From positions 21,583,501-21,647,500 of the forward strand of contig CM072335.1 in NCBI GenBank assembly GCA_036874045.1: a stretch of 64,000 nt of DNA, written 5' to 3'. Under the pieces are notes generated by a model, which saw only the letters and a program-made list of their open reading frames with translations, was not told where the DNA came from and made no database searches. Position 1 is the stretch's first letter. Each line of letters starts with the position of its first letter. Of this stretch, positions 49,421 to 60,559 are shown piece by piece. This DNA is from Cymodocea nodosa. Its lineage: Eukaryota > Streptophyta > Magnoliopsida > Alismatales > Cymodoceaceae. The position numbers and the translations under genes are program-made.

Positions 49421-49769
49421 CGACGGTGTCATGGGGGATCTAGTGAGGTGAAAATGTGGAGATACAAGTATTTTTCTTTTTTGGAATGATCTTTCCTTTG
49501 AGTCTCCACCTGTATTTATAGTGAAGTAGTAACTCTCCACCTCCCTCCACCTCCATCCACTCCAAATAACAGTTGGTGATCATTATTCCGACCATAAAGA
49601 ATGGAGGAGCAAACGTACGACCGTTTTTCCATCCTTATTTGGTCTTCAATGACTCTCTAGTAATATCTCTCACTTGGTCATTAAGATCATTCACACACTC
49701 CATGCATTGAGATGTCCAAATTCCACTCCCACTATTAGTGTGAAACATACATTTTAATTTTCACTCCTA
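49421..49769. other. Spacer between gypsy and copia remnants
   Basis: No coding signal. It may include degenerate 3' LTR sequence of the copia remnant to its right. Confidence 0.4.
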
Positions 49770-50962
49770 TTATTCATGAGAATGTTCTCTATTTCTATTA
49801 TTTGTAGAAATGTTCTTTAATCTCATTAAGTTCACAAACTTAATGAATCTTTTTGTTGTAATCCTTTTTATCATAGGATCAACAATCATATCAAATGTGA
49901 GTATATAACTTAATTTTATTTGTCCACTTTTCACAATATCACAAATATAGTGATAATGTATATTAATATGTTGCCTTTTTATAATATTTACACCACTATG
50001 TACAGGACTTATTACCACTTGATTACCATAGTATATCTCTATTGGACTATTGATCAAATTTAGATTTAAGTCATTTATAAATCTCTTGATTCAAACAGCA
50101 TGTGATGCAGTTGCACTCTTGTAATATAAGTAATATATTCACCTTCTTGTGTATATTTAGCTACATATCCTTACTTTTTACTTCCTTAAGATATAATTGT
50201 ATCTCCAAAGATGAATGCATGTCTAGAAGTAGACTTACTATCATCTTTGTCATCACCTAAATCTACATTTGTATAACCAAGCACTTCAAGCTCATTTGCT
50301 TGATAAATCAACTTATGGTGCAAAGTTCATTTCACATATTTCATTATTCTCTTGACAGCTTCCTAATATTTTGTTTTAGGATTACTTTGATACCTATAAC
50401 AATACTTATAACATATGTCAATTTCAGTCTAGTACACAACATAACGTACATCAAACTTCTAACCACTTAGTCATAAAGAGTTCTCAAAGGTTTTTTCCCT
50501 TTTCCAAGACATCGGTCCTTACTTAATTTTTTTCCAAAAATATATTGTGTAAGGGTTGAGGAGTAATTCTTCATTCCAAATCTTTTTAATACCATACGAA
50601 GGTATATTTCCTGATTTATACTCAAATTCCACATTTTCGATCTCTAAGGATTTGAATTCTAAGAACATAGGATGCTTCTCCCATGTCCATCTCAAATCTT
50701 TTACTAAGTTTTTCCTTTGTGTTGTTTAACATGATTATATCATTTCCAACAAACAAAATATCATCCACATCCAAAGATAATATAATAAACTTGCTCTCAC
50801 TTTTCCTGACATATATATAATAGTTTAACATGTTTGAAATAAATCCCATTTTTGACAATCACATCATGAAACTTGTGATACCATTGCCTAGATACTTGTT
50901 TCAAACTATATATTGACTTTTTCATTTTACACACTTTGTCATCATATCCTTTATTAAGGATA
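49770..50962 (-). mobile_element. Decayed copia RT and RNase H (minus strand)
   Basis: The - strand from 50960 reads DDKVCKMKKSIYSLKQ (about 50950-50900), QWYHKFHDV, then RT motif LSLDVDDILFVGND (50795-50745, where the usual Tyr of YVDD is Leu-Asp context), FEMDMGEASYVLRIQI, and RNase H end IYYGNQVVIS (about 50030), HINIHYHYICDIVKSGQI and TTKRFIKFVNLMRL (49950-49800). Interrupted by stops. The upstream RT block DVKIVFLNGD is displaced to about 54712-54790, with LTR DNA in between. Confidence 0.87.
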
Positions 50963-52672
50963 TTGTTCTTATCTATTAATATGTTTATATTTTGATGATT
51001 GACAATATGATTTATATTTAAGATAAAGTGATGAACTTTAGATATTTTCTAAGTCCATAAGTTTACAGATTATCGTAAAGTTATAGTAGTTAACTTTATG
51101 AACTATTGTAAAGTTATAAAGTTAACTTTACGAACTGTTATAAAATTATGAAGTTAACTTTATAAATAATTATAAACTTATCTGATTCATAACTCTGAGT
51201 TATAACTCTATGTATATAACTTTACGGAGACTTGTAAGGATAACTTTACAGATGTTCATAAAGTTATGAAGTTGCATTTACAAGTTATGAATCTTTTGCT
51301 TATAAAGTTATAAGCTTAACTTTATGAATCTTTGTAAACTCATGATATATAGATAATCCGTAAAATTATAAGGATAACTTGATAGACCTTTGTAAGGTTA
51401 TCTTTTGAAGAGTTCATAAAGTTATAAGTCTAGTATACGAAGTTTGTCAAAAATAAATCACTATGTTTTACACGTGTCAGCTTATAAGGATTCGTAAAGT
51501 TATAAGGATAAGTTTATAGATATTCATCATATTCTACTATACATAAAGCTCGTACTGCTATACATAAAGCTCGTAAAGTTATGAGCATAACTTTATGGAG
51601 GGTCGTAATGTTATGACTTTGATAGATTTATTTAATTGTTACACTTTTATATTTAATCAAAGTTTGTTGCAAGAAGATTTAATTTGTAGATGACATGTGG
51701 CACACACATATTCACATACGTTCTATCATATTTCTAAAGACTCGATCAAATTTTACAAATGGCAATCAAAGATAGATTTGACAAAGTCAAAATTGAGAAT
51801 CGTGTTTCGAAATTGTCTAGAGAACGTGCATAATTATTTTAGAGTTCCTTATGTAATATAAATAGAGAAAAATTAAGGATAGGAGTGAGTTCTTTTTGGT
51901 AGTATTTTAGAGAAAATTCTTAGAAGATTTAAAGATTCTTGGAGAGCGAAAACTAAAAGTCTTCCAAAGGAACTCAACGACAACAAAGCTTAATTTTAAA
52001 GAAAGAGATTGTCATACATTTAAGAGAAAAGTTTTTATTACCTTTGAGCATTTCTAAGTTAATTCCTTTTTACACTTCGTCGTTGATTTAAAAGCATGGA
52101 TAATCTATCCACAATGGGTGTTGTGGAAGAAACTCTGAAAGATTATTTTTCAAAAGAGTTTTTAGTAACTTTACGAAAGTCTGTAAAGTTGTGTAGATAA
52201 CTATACAAAGCATTATATAGTTAGCATGATAATTGTACGAGGGTACGTACAGTTAAAGGAAGAATTTGACGAAGGATCGATGCATTGTCAAGTTAATTTT
52301 GCTTTGAGTAAAGTTGTAGTACACCAAGTTTTAAGTAAACCAAAAACTCCTGAGGATGGTGAATTTTTGAGTAGAGACTCAAGGAGTAGACATGCCTTGA
52401 TTAAGGGGAACTACTATAAATAATTTGTGTTATTTAATCTCTATTTTATTTCCACATAATCTAGATTTAAAAAGGGATTGAAAATACTAGAAGATCTACA
52501 ATATACTTAATTCACCCTCCTCTTAAGTATAAACCTTTCCTACATTCTTCCACTTGAAATCCTTCAAGCTGTGACATGTAAATTTCTTCTTATAAATCAT
52601 TGTTTAGATCTCCAACATGGCACTAGAAAACTTCAATTAGTTACCCAGCAATGAGCTAGAAAAACTTGGATT
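50963..52672 (-). repeat. LTR-type DNA with a long array of taaagttata hairpin words
   Basis: From about 51030 to 51640 the words cataaagttataag, ataactttatgaa and gtaaagttataaagttaac recur with alternating orientation, so neighbouring units can pair. At about 52505-52530 the - strand has gaggagggtgaattaag, like the LTR border at 40736. Near 52590-52672 the - strand carries two primer-site-like words (tttttctag and tgccatgttggagatc). I cannot place exact ends. The small frame 52226-52423 has no known domain. Confidence 0.5.
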
Positions 52673-54711
52673 TGTTAACTTCTATTTTTTACTTAGTTAA
52701 TTTATCTTTATGCCTATATCACTGAATTTCTTTTTAGAAGTAAACAAACAACCTTTCACACAAATTAGATATTAATTCTAATTTATATTTTAACTGCAAG
52801 TGCATAATGTCTATTGTATTAGTGTGCAAGTATAGGTCGATCTCATAGGGAATTACCTAAGAATTGAGAACTGTTCCGTTTTTAACAATCAAATTTATAT
52901 ATTCAATAAGCTCTCCGTTGAGTTACAGTTAACTCAACGAACTTAGTTCGTTGAGTTATGGCTAACTCAACAAACTAACCCTCGTGGACTTAGGTTAACT
53001 CCACGAGCCTGTCTTTCCTATTTAATACTGCTATTTATAGAGAAATTCGGCCAACCATTGGGCGGTTCCACAGATTGTAAATAACATCAATTAAGCTCTT
53101 TAATGTTAGTAAATATTGGATTTATCATTAGGTAATACTAACATTCAGATAATTAAAACAATAACTATTAAAATCTTTTAGTCTTTTAAACGAACCAATT
53201 TCAGTAAACTGTAAAACTAAAACAAATATAAAACAATCACAATACTAACAAAGATAACATTAATCACGATACAACACAAATAATACAACACTCAAATACA
53301 AAATACAAACACAGATAAATTGTTTTTGGTATTTTTGTTTTAATATGAACATGGAAATTGGTGAAAGGTGAAATGTAAAGTAATCTCAATTGACAGTAAA
53401 TACTTCCGTCACTACTTGCAACGCGATTACACCACTGAAAATTAAACCACTTACAATTCTATCTCCTCTCCTTATAGAATCGCGAGTCCAGAATTGCAAG
53501 ATGATCTCCTCTTCAGCATATAGGCATCAACCCAAAGCCAATGCTAGAAGCTTTACGATCTCCTGAGATATGAGTTGGCATTTGGTGAAAATGGCTTCCC
53601 TTCCTGCGACGCGATCACTCCTCACAATGGTTGTCAGGTACTATGTTTGGCTCGGAATCGACCCGACATCAGGAAAGTATCCTCACAGACCTCCGATGGT
53701 TGGTGATTATGGTGGTGGTGATGATGGTTGGTGTGGTACTTTAGAGAATTGCCGACAGTGATCCTCCTTTGCACACACTGGTCACACCCATCGATCACAC
53801 ACTTCTTTTTCTTCTTTTCTTTTATATTTCTTCAGTGGTAACTGCTTCTGCTTGAATGGTCGATTGGATTTCATTCATTCATATCAACGACGATGATTTC
53901 TTCTCCCTTCGACAAGTGAATTCCTGCGTGATTCATGCGATTGTGGTTTTTCTTCCAACTGTTTTATTCCTGCAACTGCTACAGTGGTATATTAGAAAAT
54001 AAATAGTACGTAGTGTTACAGATAACTCAACGGACTTGCTTCGTTGATTTAACTATAAAACACGTGCATAAATTTAACTATCCGATGCTCAGGTGCATTT
54101 TGGATACTTACAAACTTAACTATCCGATGCCTAGATGCATTTCAGATAGTTACAAACTTAACTATCTGATGCGTAGATGCATTTTAGATAGTTACAGATA
54201 ACTCACCGATATATAACTTAAGTCAATCTTCTAGATCACGACACGTGTTAGCAGTAGTTTTATAATAAAAGAAACATTTCGGAGAGTTACAGGTTTAACT
54301 ATCCGAAATGCATCTAGGCATCGGATAGTTATAGATAACTCACTGAAAGTTCACTTAAGTCATGCATTATGGTTTCGACACGTGTACTTTAGGAAATAAT
54401 AAAATATTCTTTTAAAACATAACTGTTCGACAATTTAAACATAATTGTCCGAAATATATTTGGTATGTTAAACATAACTGTTTGAAATAATAGAAAATTC
54501 GGATACTTAAGGATTTCACAGCCTGCAATTTACCGATAGTTTAGAAATATACTAAATTAACATTAATTCCCCCAAATTAAGCAGATTCTTTAATTAAAGC
54601 ATATAACAGTGCAATTATAACATAATGGCTTAATTCTCATATGATAAACTAAATATTATGTAATTAACCATCATTTAACCGTTAATATTATGCACTTTTT
54701 CATTCTAAACA
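52673..54711 (-). repeat. Long gypsy-type LTR, copy 3
   Basis: Inverted relative to the copies at 27590 and 29765; starts (- strand, 54711) TGTTTAGAATGAAAAAG and ends about 52673 with gaagttaaca. 2,039 bp. It contains the hairpin array (54060-54340), the gttgagtta/taactcaac block (52910-52990) and the closing agtgcataatg...acttgcagtt words. Directly downstream on the - strand is a primer-site-like sequence. Confidence 0.85.
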
Positions 54712-54857
54712 ATCACCATTCAGAAATACAATTTTTACATCCATTTGATGCAATGCTAAATCCAAATGTGCAACAATAGCCAATTGTTTGGATTTTCCTA
54801 GCATGACACCAAAATATCTGATTAGATCTCCAATAACGTACTAGAAAAACTTGGATT
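54712..54857 (-). mobile_element. 146-bp interior with a captured copia RT fragment
   Basis: Between two same-orientation LTRs. After the 54858 LTR end, the - strand has ccaagtttttctag (primer-site-like), then, in one open frame, a stretch ending AHLDLALHQMDVKIVFLNGD, an unmistakable copia RT motif (normally ELHQMDVKTAFLNGDL), cut off exactly where the next LTR starts at 54711. The rest of that RT resumes at 50962. This shows that copy 3 of the LTR landed in a copia RT gene. Confidence 0.75.
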
Positions 54858-57100
54858 TGTTATTTCTGTTTTTACTTAGTTAATTTATCTTTATGCCTAT
54901 TCTTTTTCTTTTAGAAGTAAACAAACAACCTTTAATGCAATTTAGATATTAATTCCAATTTGTAGTTTAACTGCAAGTGCACAGTGTCTATTGTATCAGT
55001 GTGCAAGTACAGGTCGATCTCACAAGGAATTACTGAAGAACTTGAGAATTGTTCATTTGTTAACAATCAAATTTATATATTCAATAAACTCTCCGTTGAA
55101 TTACAGTTAACTCAACGAACAAAGTTCGTTGAGTTATGGCTAACTCAACGAACTAACCTCGAGGACTTAAGTTAACTCCACGAGCCTGTCTTTTCTTTTT
55201 AATACTGTCATTTACAGAGGAATTCGGCCAACCATTAGACAATTCCATAGATTGTAAATAACATCAATTAAGCTCTTTAATGTTAGTAAACACTAGATTT
55301 ATCATTAAGCATACTAACATTCAGATAATTCACATAGTAACCATTAAAATCTTTCAGTCTTTTGAACAAACCAATTTTAGTAAACTGTAAAACTAAAACA
55401 AACATAAATCAATCATAACAATGACAAAGATAACATTAATCACGATACAACACAAACATTACAACACTCAAATACAAAATACAAACACAGATAAATTGTT
55501 TTTGGTATTTTTGTTTTAATATGAACATGGAAATGGGTAAAATGTGAAATGTAAAGTAATCTCAATCGATAGTAAATACTTCCATCACTACTTGCAATGT
55601 GATTACACCACTTAAAATTAAACCACTTACAATCCTGTCTCCTCTCCCTATAGAATCGCGAGTCCAGAATTGCAAGATGATCTCCTCTTCAGCATATAGG
55701 CATCAACTTGAAGCCAAGGCTAAAAGCTTTACGATCTCCTGAAATATGAGTCAGCTCTTGGTGAAAATGGCTTCCCTTCCTGCGACGCGATCACTCCTCA
55801 CAGTGGTTGTCAGGCACTGTGTTTGGCTCGGAATCGACCTGACATCAAAAAAGTATTCTCACAGACCTCCGATGGTTGGTGATTATGGTGGTGGTAACAA
55901 TGGTTGGTGTGGTACTTTGGAGAATTACCGATACTGCCTGTAGAAAGCTCGGTGCTCCTCATCTGTACACACTGGTCGTCCATTGATCACACACTTTCTT
56001 CTTTTTCTTCTTTTCTTTTATATTTCTTTAGTAGTAACTACTTCTACTTGAATGGTCGGTTGGATTTCCTTCATTCATATCAGCGGTGATGCTTTTTTCT
56101 CCCTGCGCGATACGTGCAATTGTGGTTTTTCTTCCAACTGTCTGTTCCTACAACCGCTACAGTGGCATATTAGAAAATAAATAGTCTGTGGAGTTACAAA
56201 TAACTTAACGGACTTTCTTCGTTGATTTAACTATAAAACATGTGCATAAATTTAACTATCTGATGCTCAGGTGCATTTCAGATACTTATAACTTAACTAT
56301 CTGATGCCTAGATGCATTTCGGATACTTACAAACTTAACTATCCGATGCTCAGCTACAATTTCGGATAGTTACAAACTTAACTATCCGATGCTCAGATGC
56401 ATTTTGGATAGTTACAGATAACTCACCGATATATAACTTAAGTAAATCTACCAGATCTCGACACGTGTCAGTAGTAGTTTAATAATAAAATAAATATTTC
56501 AGAGAGTTACAAGGCTAACTATCCGATGCTCAGATGCATTTCGGATAGTTACAGATAACTCACCAAAAATCCACTTAAGTCACTTTCCTAAAACATGACA
56601 TGTGTCCACAGCTATTTTATAAATAAAAAGAGATTTCGGAGAGTTACACATATAATTGTCCGATGCCCAGCTGCAATTTCGGATAGTTATAGATAACTCA
56701 ACGAAAGTTCACTTAAGTCATGCATTATGGTTTTGACACATGTACTTTAGGAAATAATAAAATATTCTTTCAAAACATAATTGTTCAGCAATTTAAACAT
56801 AACTATCTAACATGTTCGGTCTATTAAACATAACTGTCTAAAATATGTTCGGTATGTTAAACATAATTATCCGAAATATCAGAAAATTTGGATACTTAAG
56901 AATTTCACAGCCTGCAACTTACTGATAGTTCAGAAATGTACTAAATTAACATTAATTCCCCAAAATTAAGTAGATTCTTTAATTAAAGCATATAACAGTG
57001 CAATTATAACATAATGACTTAATTCTCATATGATAAGCTAAATATTATGCAATTAACCATCATTTAACTGTTAATAATATACACTTTTTCATTCTAAACA
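54858..57100 (-). repeat. Long gypsy-type LTR, copy 4: 3' LTR of the Athila-like element
   Basis: 2,243 bp, starting (- strand, 57100) TGTTTAGAATGAAAAAG. It is the longest copy because its hairpin array (56230-56720) has the most units. It lies downstream of the gypsy coding region and is preceded on the - strand by ggtatgagggaag, a plausible polypurine tract, so it should be the 3' LTR of the element that continues past 64000. The frames at 55746-55943 and 53570-53761 are counterparts in two LTR copies and reflect shared LTR sequence, not a known protein. Confidence 0.85.
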
Positions 57101-58846
57101 CTTCCCTCATACCTAAATTTTGCTAGTCCCTTAGCAAACTAAGATCTAATTAATTTGTCTTTCAAAAAGTGCTAGAATTTATTCTTCCCCCTTTTTTTTT
57201 TCTTCTATTTAGCATAAGAATATATATTTTGTATGTTTCAGTAATCAACCTGCAAATATACTTAGAATATATGTAAATTACATACAAAGTATGTCATCAT
57301 CACATATGTGTTAATTATATTATCGTTTGTTCTTCTTTTCATCATTTGCCATCTTGAATTTTCCAATAAGATTTCTAGAAGAAATTTCAATAATATACGA
57401 ATTAAAGTACAATCCAATTCAATCTGATTAAGACAAATAGAATAAAAAATTGTATCTCCATTAAATAACTTCAAAAGTCAATTCTAGATTCATATTTCAG
57501 CAATTCTAGATAACAGAAAATATACTCGATTCATAAGATATCTGTATTTCACAAAACACTTGTATCTTTTCAGAACAGTATGTATATATATATATATTGT
57601 ACTTTAAAAGTTAATTTGACAAGCTTGAATCATATAGGAGTTTTCTAATGTACCCATGTAATGAGCTTTCAGTCAACAATCCCAGATTTGATCAGGATCT
57701 TAGGTTGCCAGATTTCAAGAGTCCTTTTTCAGGTCAACAATCCTTACATACCTATCTGCTCAAGTACAAAAGGCTCATGATCAAACAAGTCAATAAACTC
57801 TCAAAGTTTCCTTTTTTTCTTTTTTTTTCAATCAAAATACAAACACAAAACAAAACATTAATCACATACTGTATATGTATGTATTTCATTAATACAGATG
57901 CAGTAAAACACCAATCTCATATAGTCCTGCTTCTATCATTTACTGAAAATATGAATCCATAACAATAAGCTCATACTTTTTCTGTAGTTTAATAAGATCT
58001 ACACATAAATCATTATACAAATTCAATCAGTCAAATGAAATGTATCTTTAATCATATGTGTTTCATTTAATCTAGAATTCACATCTCAGCTCCTTCAGGA
58101 CTTCAGATAATTTTCTGATTTTTCATTAAGCATTCTGATTTCATTTTAAAATCGTGAAACTGTTAAACTCATGAAATTCAGAAAAAACATAAGATACTAT
58201 ATCTAGATTTGCATAAATAGTAAATTCTATAGCATCTTATATAGCCTTCTAAATATAACATTCAAGTAGTTACAGATTATAAAAATTTTATAATCTCAAT
58301 TATCAGATAGTTACAACAAGTTCATAAAAATTTTCAATTTCCACAACTTTGCAGTACCATTTTAATTCCTTTAATTAACAAATTTACATGACTGTTACTT
58401 TAATTACCTCCCCCACATACCTACATTTTGCATTGTACTCAATGTAAAAGATTTGACAATAAGTACAGTAATTGTAGTAGGCATGAATACAGTTTTGTTG
58501 ATTTAAAATTCAGGATAAGTAATTGGTTACATACCTTGTTTCGTTTGTATCTCCTTCTACATATTCTGATTTTTGATTCTGAAAAACTTTTCATTCACAG
58601 ATAGACACAGAATATAAAACAAAATAACATTTAACAGATATTAATAAATCAGTGTCTTGTGTGGAACCCAAGCTCCTATGCCTTTGGTGGCTCACAAGCA
58701 AGCCAGTTGGTTTCCCAGAATAGATACCAACAAATTAGATTGATATTTTGTTTTGTTTTGTTTTTTTTTTATATAATAAAATGAAAACTACATTTTTTTT
58801 AAATAAATGCAGAATATACACAACATTAAACACACAAAATCACAGC
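57101..58846 (-). mobile_element. Non-coding interior of the Athila-like element
   Basis: About 1.75 kb between the 3' LTR and the F-box-like frame. No domain in any frame; the + strand frame at 57648-57962 is unrecognised. The right end of the LTR is preceded by a purine tract. Confidence 0.5.
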
Positions 58847-60019
58847 TTAAGAACATGATTGAAAAGTAGGAACAAATGGAATAAATGTATCAGTCCAAGC
58901 AAACTTTTTAGGCATAGTTCTTCTTGCTATTAATTCTGTTTTAATGCAGTTCTTGTTCCTTCTTAATTTGTAAACGTGTAATATATTATAAATTCCAAAT
59001 ACAAGTGTATTACCATTAATGATATGAAATACAGAAAGGGATCTTTTTTTATTCCAGGGTAATGTAGCAGTTTTTATTTCTACATTTATTTCAATATACT
59101 CCTCTTCCCACTTCCATTCATTTATGTCTTTCATAATCCATATTTGAAATTTCATCAGTTCATCCCACCATCTTATCAGACATAAAGTAGGATCATCTTC
59201 TTCATTATACCACATTCCTATTTGAATTTTATTAAATTCTTCAGATGGTGGTTTAGCTATTTCTCTTAGTATAGGTAAAATTTCTATATATTCATCATAA
59301 CTGTCTATGCTCACTATGTACAAATCAGATCCAAATGCAATTGATATATCTGTGACTAGATATATATATCCATCAAGTATGACATGCATGTTGTTAATTA
59401 ATGATTTCTGTCCTAGATATATCATAATATTTTCATTCCAAGATCTATTTAGAAAATTATACATACTTAAGCGTAAATCTTCACCCCAATTTCCTGTAGG
59501 TCTCTAATAATATAATTTTTCAGGAATTGTAGAATTTTTATCAGAAAAAATCAAAGCCGATCCACAATTTACAGTTTGTTCTTCAAATCTATTAGGTCTT
59601 CCTATATTCCATTCTTCTCCCGTTATAGGATTTCTTATCAAAATATCAGGTAATAATAAACTTGCATACCTTGGTCTCGTCTTGTATATGATTAATCCTT
59701 CATCTATCCTCATAATATGATCTATTCCTTCTAATGTATTGGGTGGAATTCCAGTAGTTTCTTCTATAGCCAGATATTCATGGGTGTTTGAACTATGATT
59801 AAATGACCTCCATATAAATCCATCTCTAATTTTAGTCATTTTTGCAGCTTGTAGTCCCTGAAAATATTTTTCTTCAATACAGTCTTTAATTTCCTTTGAT
59901 ACATAACACAGCCTACACAGATCTTTAGCTAAACCGATGAAGTTTCGTTCGTGGTTAAAAGAATAACTATTCTGCTTAATCCACAAACTAACATAGTCGG
60001 TTACTATTGCTAACTCCAC
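58847..60019 (-). pseudogene. F-box-associated-domain-like protein inside a retroelement, one nonsense codon
   Basis: A single - strand frame of 391 codons, broken only by a TAG at 59504-59506 (halves of 171 and 205 residues with 13 codons between). Features recall plant F-box/FBA or DUF295 proteins: an N-terminal CRLCYVSKEIKDCIEE like the end of an F-box, then EGLIIYKTR and DILIRNPITGEEW, a Trp-rich middle (IRWWDELMKFQIWIM), and C-terminal SLSVFHIINGNTLVFGIYN and KKFAWTDTFIPFVP. The first codon of the open frame is GTG (60019), so the true start is not fixed. It lies between the env-position frame and the 3' LTR, on the element's coding strand. The assignment rests on pattern memory; a retroelement-encoded protein of unknown function is the alternative. 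Confidence 0.5.
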
Positions 60020-60130
60020 GGACTAACTTCGTTGAGTTACAGATAACTCAACGGAGTGACCTTATATTATATTACTAACCTCGTGGAGTTACGTTTAACT
60101 CAACGGACTTACTTCGTTGAGTTAACACTT
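60005..60130. repeat. gttgagtta/taactcaac palindrome cluster
   Basis: The words ccacggacta, cgttgagttacagataactc aacgg-type halves and gtggagttacg follow each other, so several hairpins with 8-10 bp arms can form. The same words occur in all four long LTRs and at 62940-63055. Confidence 0.8.
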
Positions 60131-60559
60131 AGCAACCTCTAAGTTTTACACTCAAAAGTTCCTCTCTACTTTTTTTTCTTTTCATTCTGCTAACTGAAAT
60201 AAAGTTAAATCTATGTCATTAATGCATCATTCTAATCAAAATTCATTTAAATCTGAACATTATATAAGGATTTAACTTGCAGGTTATTTTATGTTATGTA
60301 GAATTTACATTTTACCTTGCAACATGTAGAAATTTTTAAGCATTTATCCTGTCATTTAGCAAATTGTAAATCTATTAAACATTCATTCATAATCTTCCAC
60401 AAAATATATATAACATTCAATAAATTCCATTCATTTCACATTCAAAACACATATGAAAATTACATTTGAAAAATTTACATTCATTAATATAAATCAATTT
60501 ACAATACAAGTACATCAAACATTTTTCATACAATTATACAAGTAGACGAACAATACAAT
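60131..60559. other. AT-rich interior of the element, no gene
   Basis: Spacer between the F-box-like and env-position frames. No coding signal. Confidence 0.5.

Noticed and set aside
54060..54340. Possible CRISPR-like array of repeats
   Set aside because: Units are imperfect, palindromic and contiguous without unique spacers, and lie inside a plant LTR.
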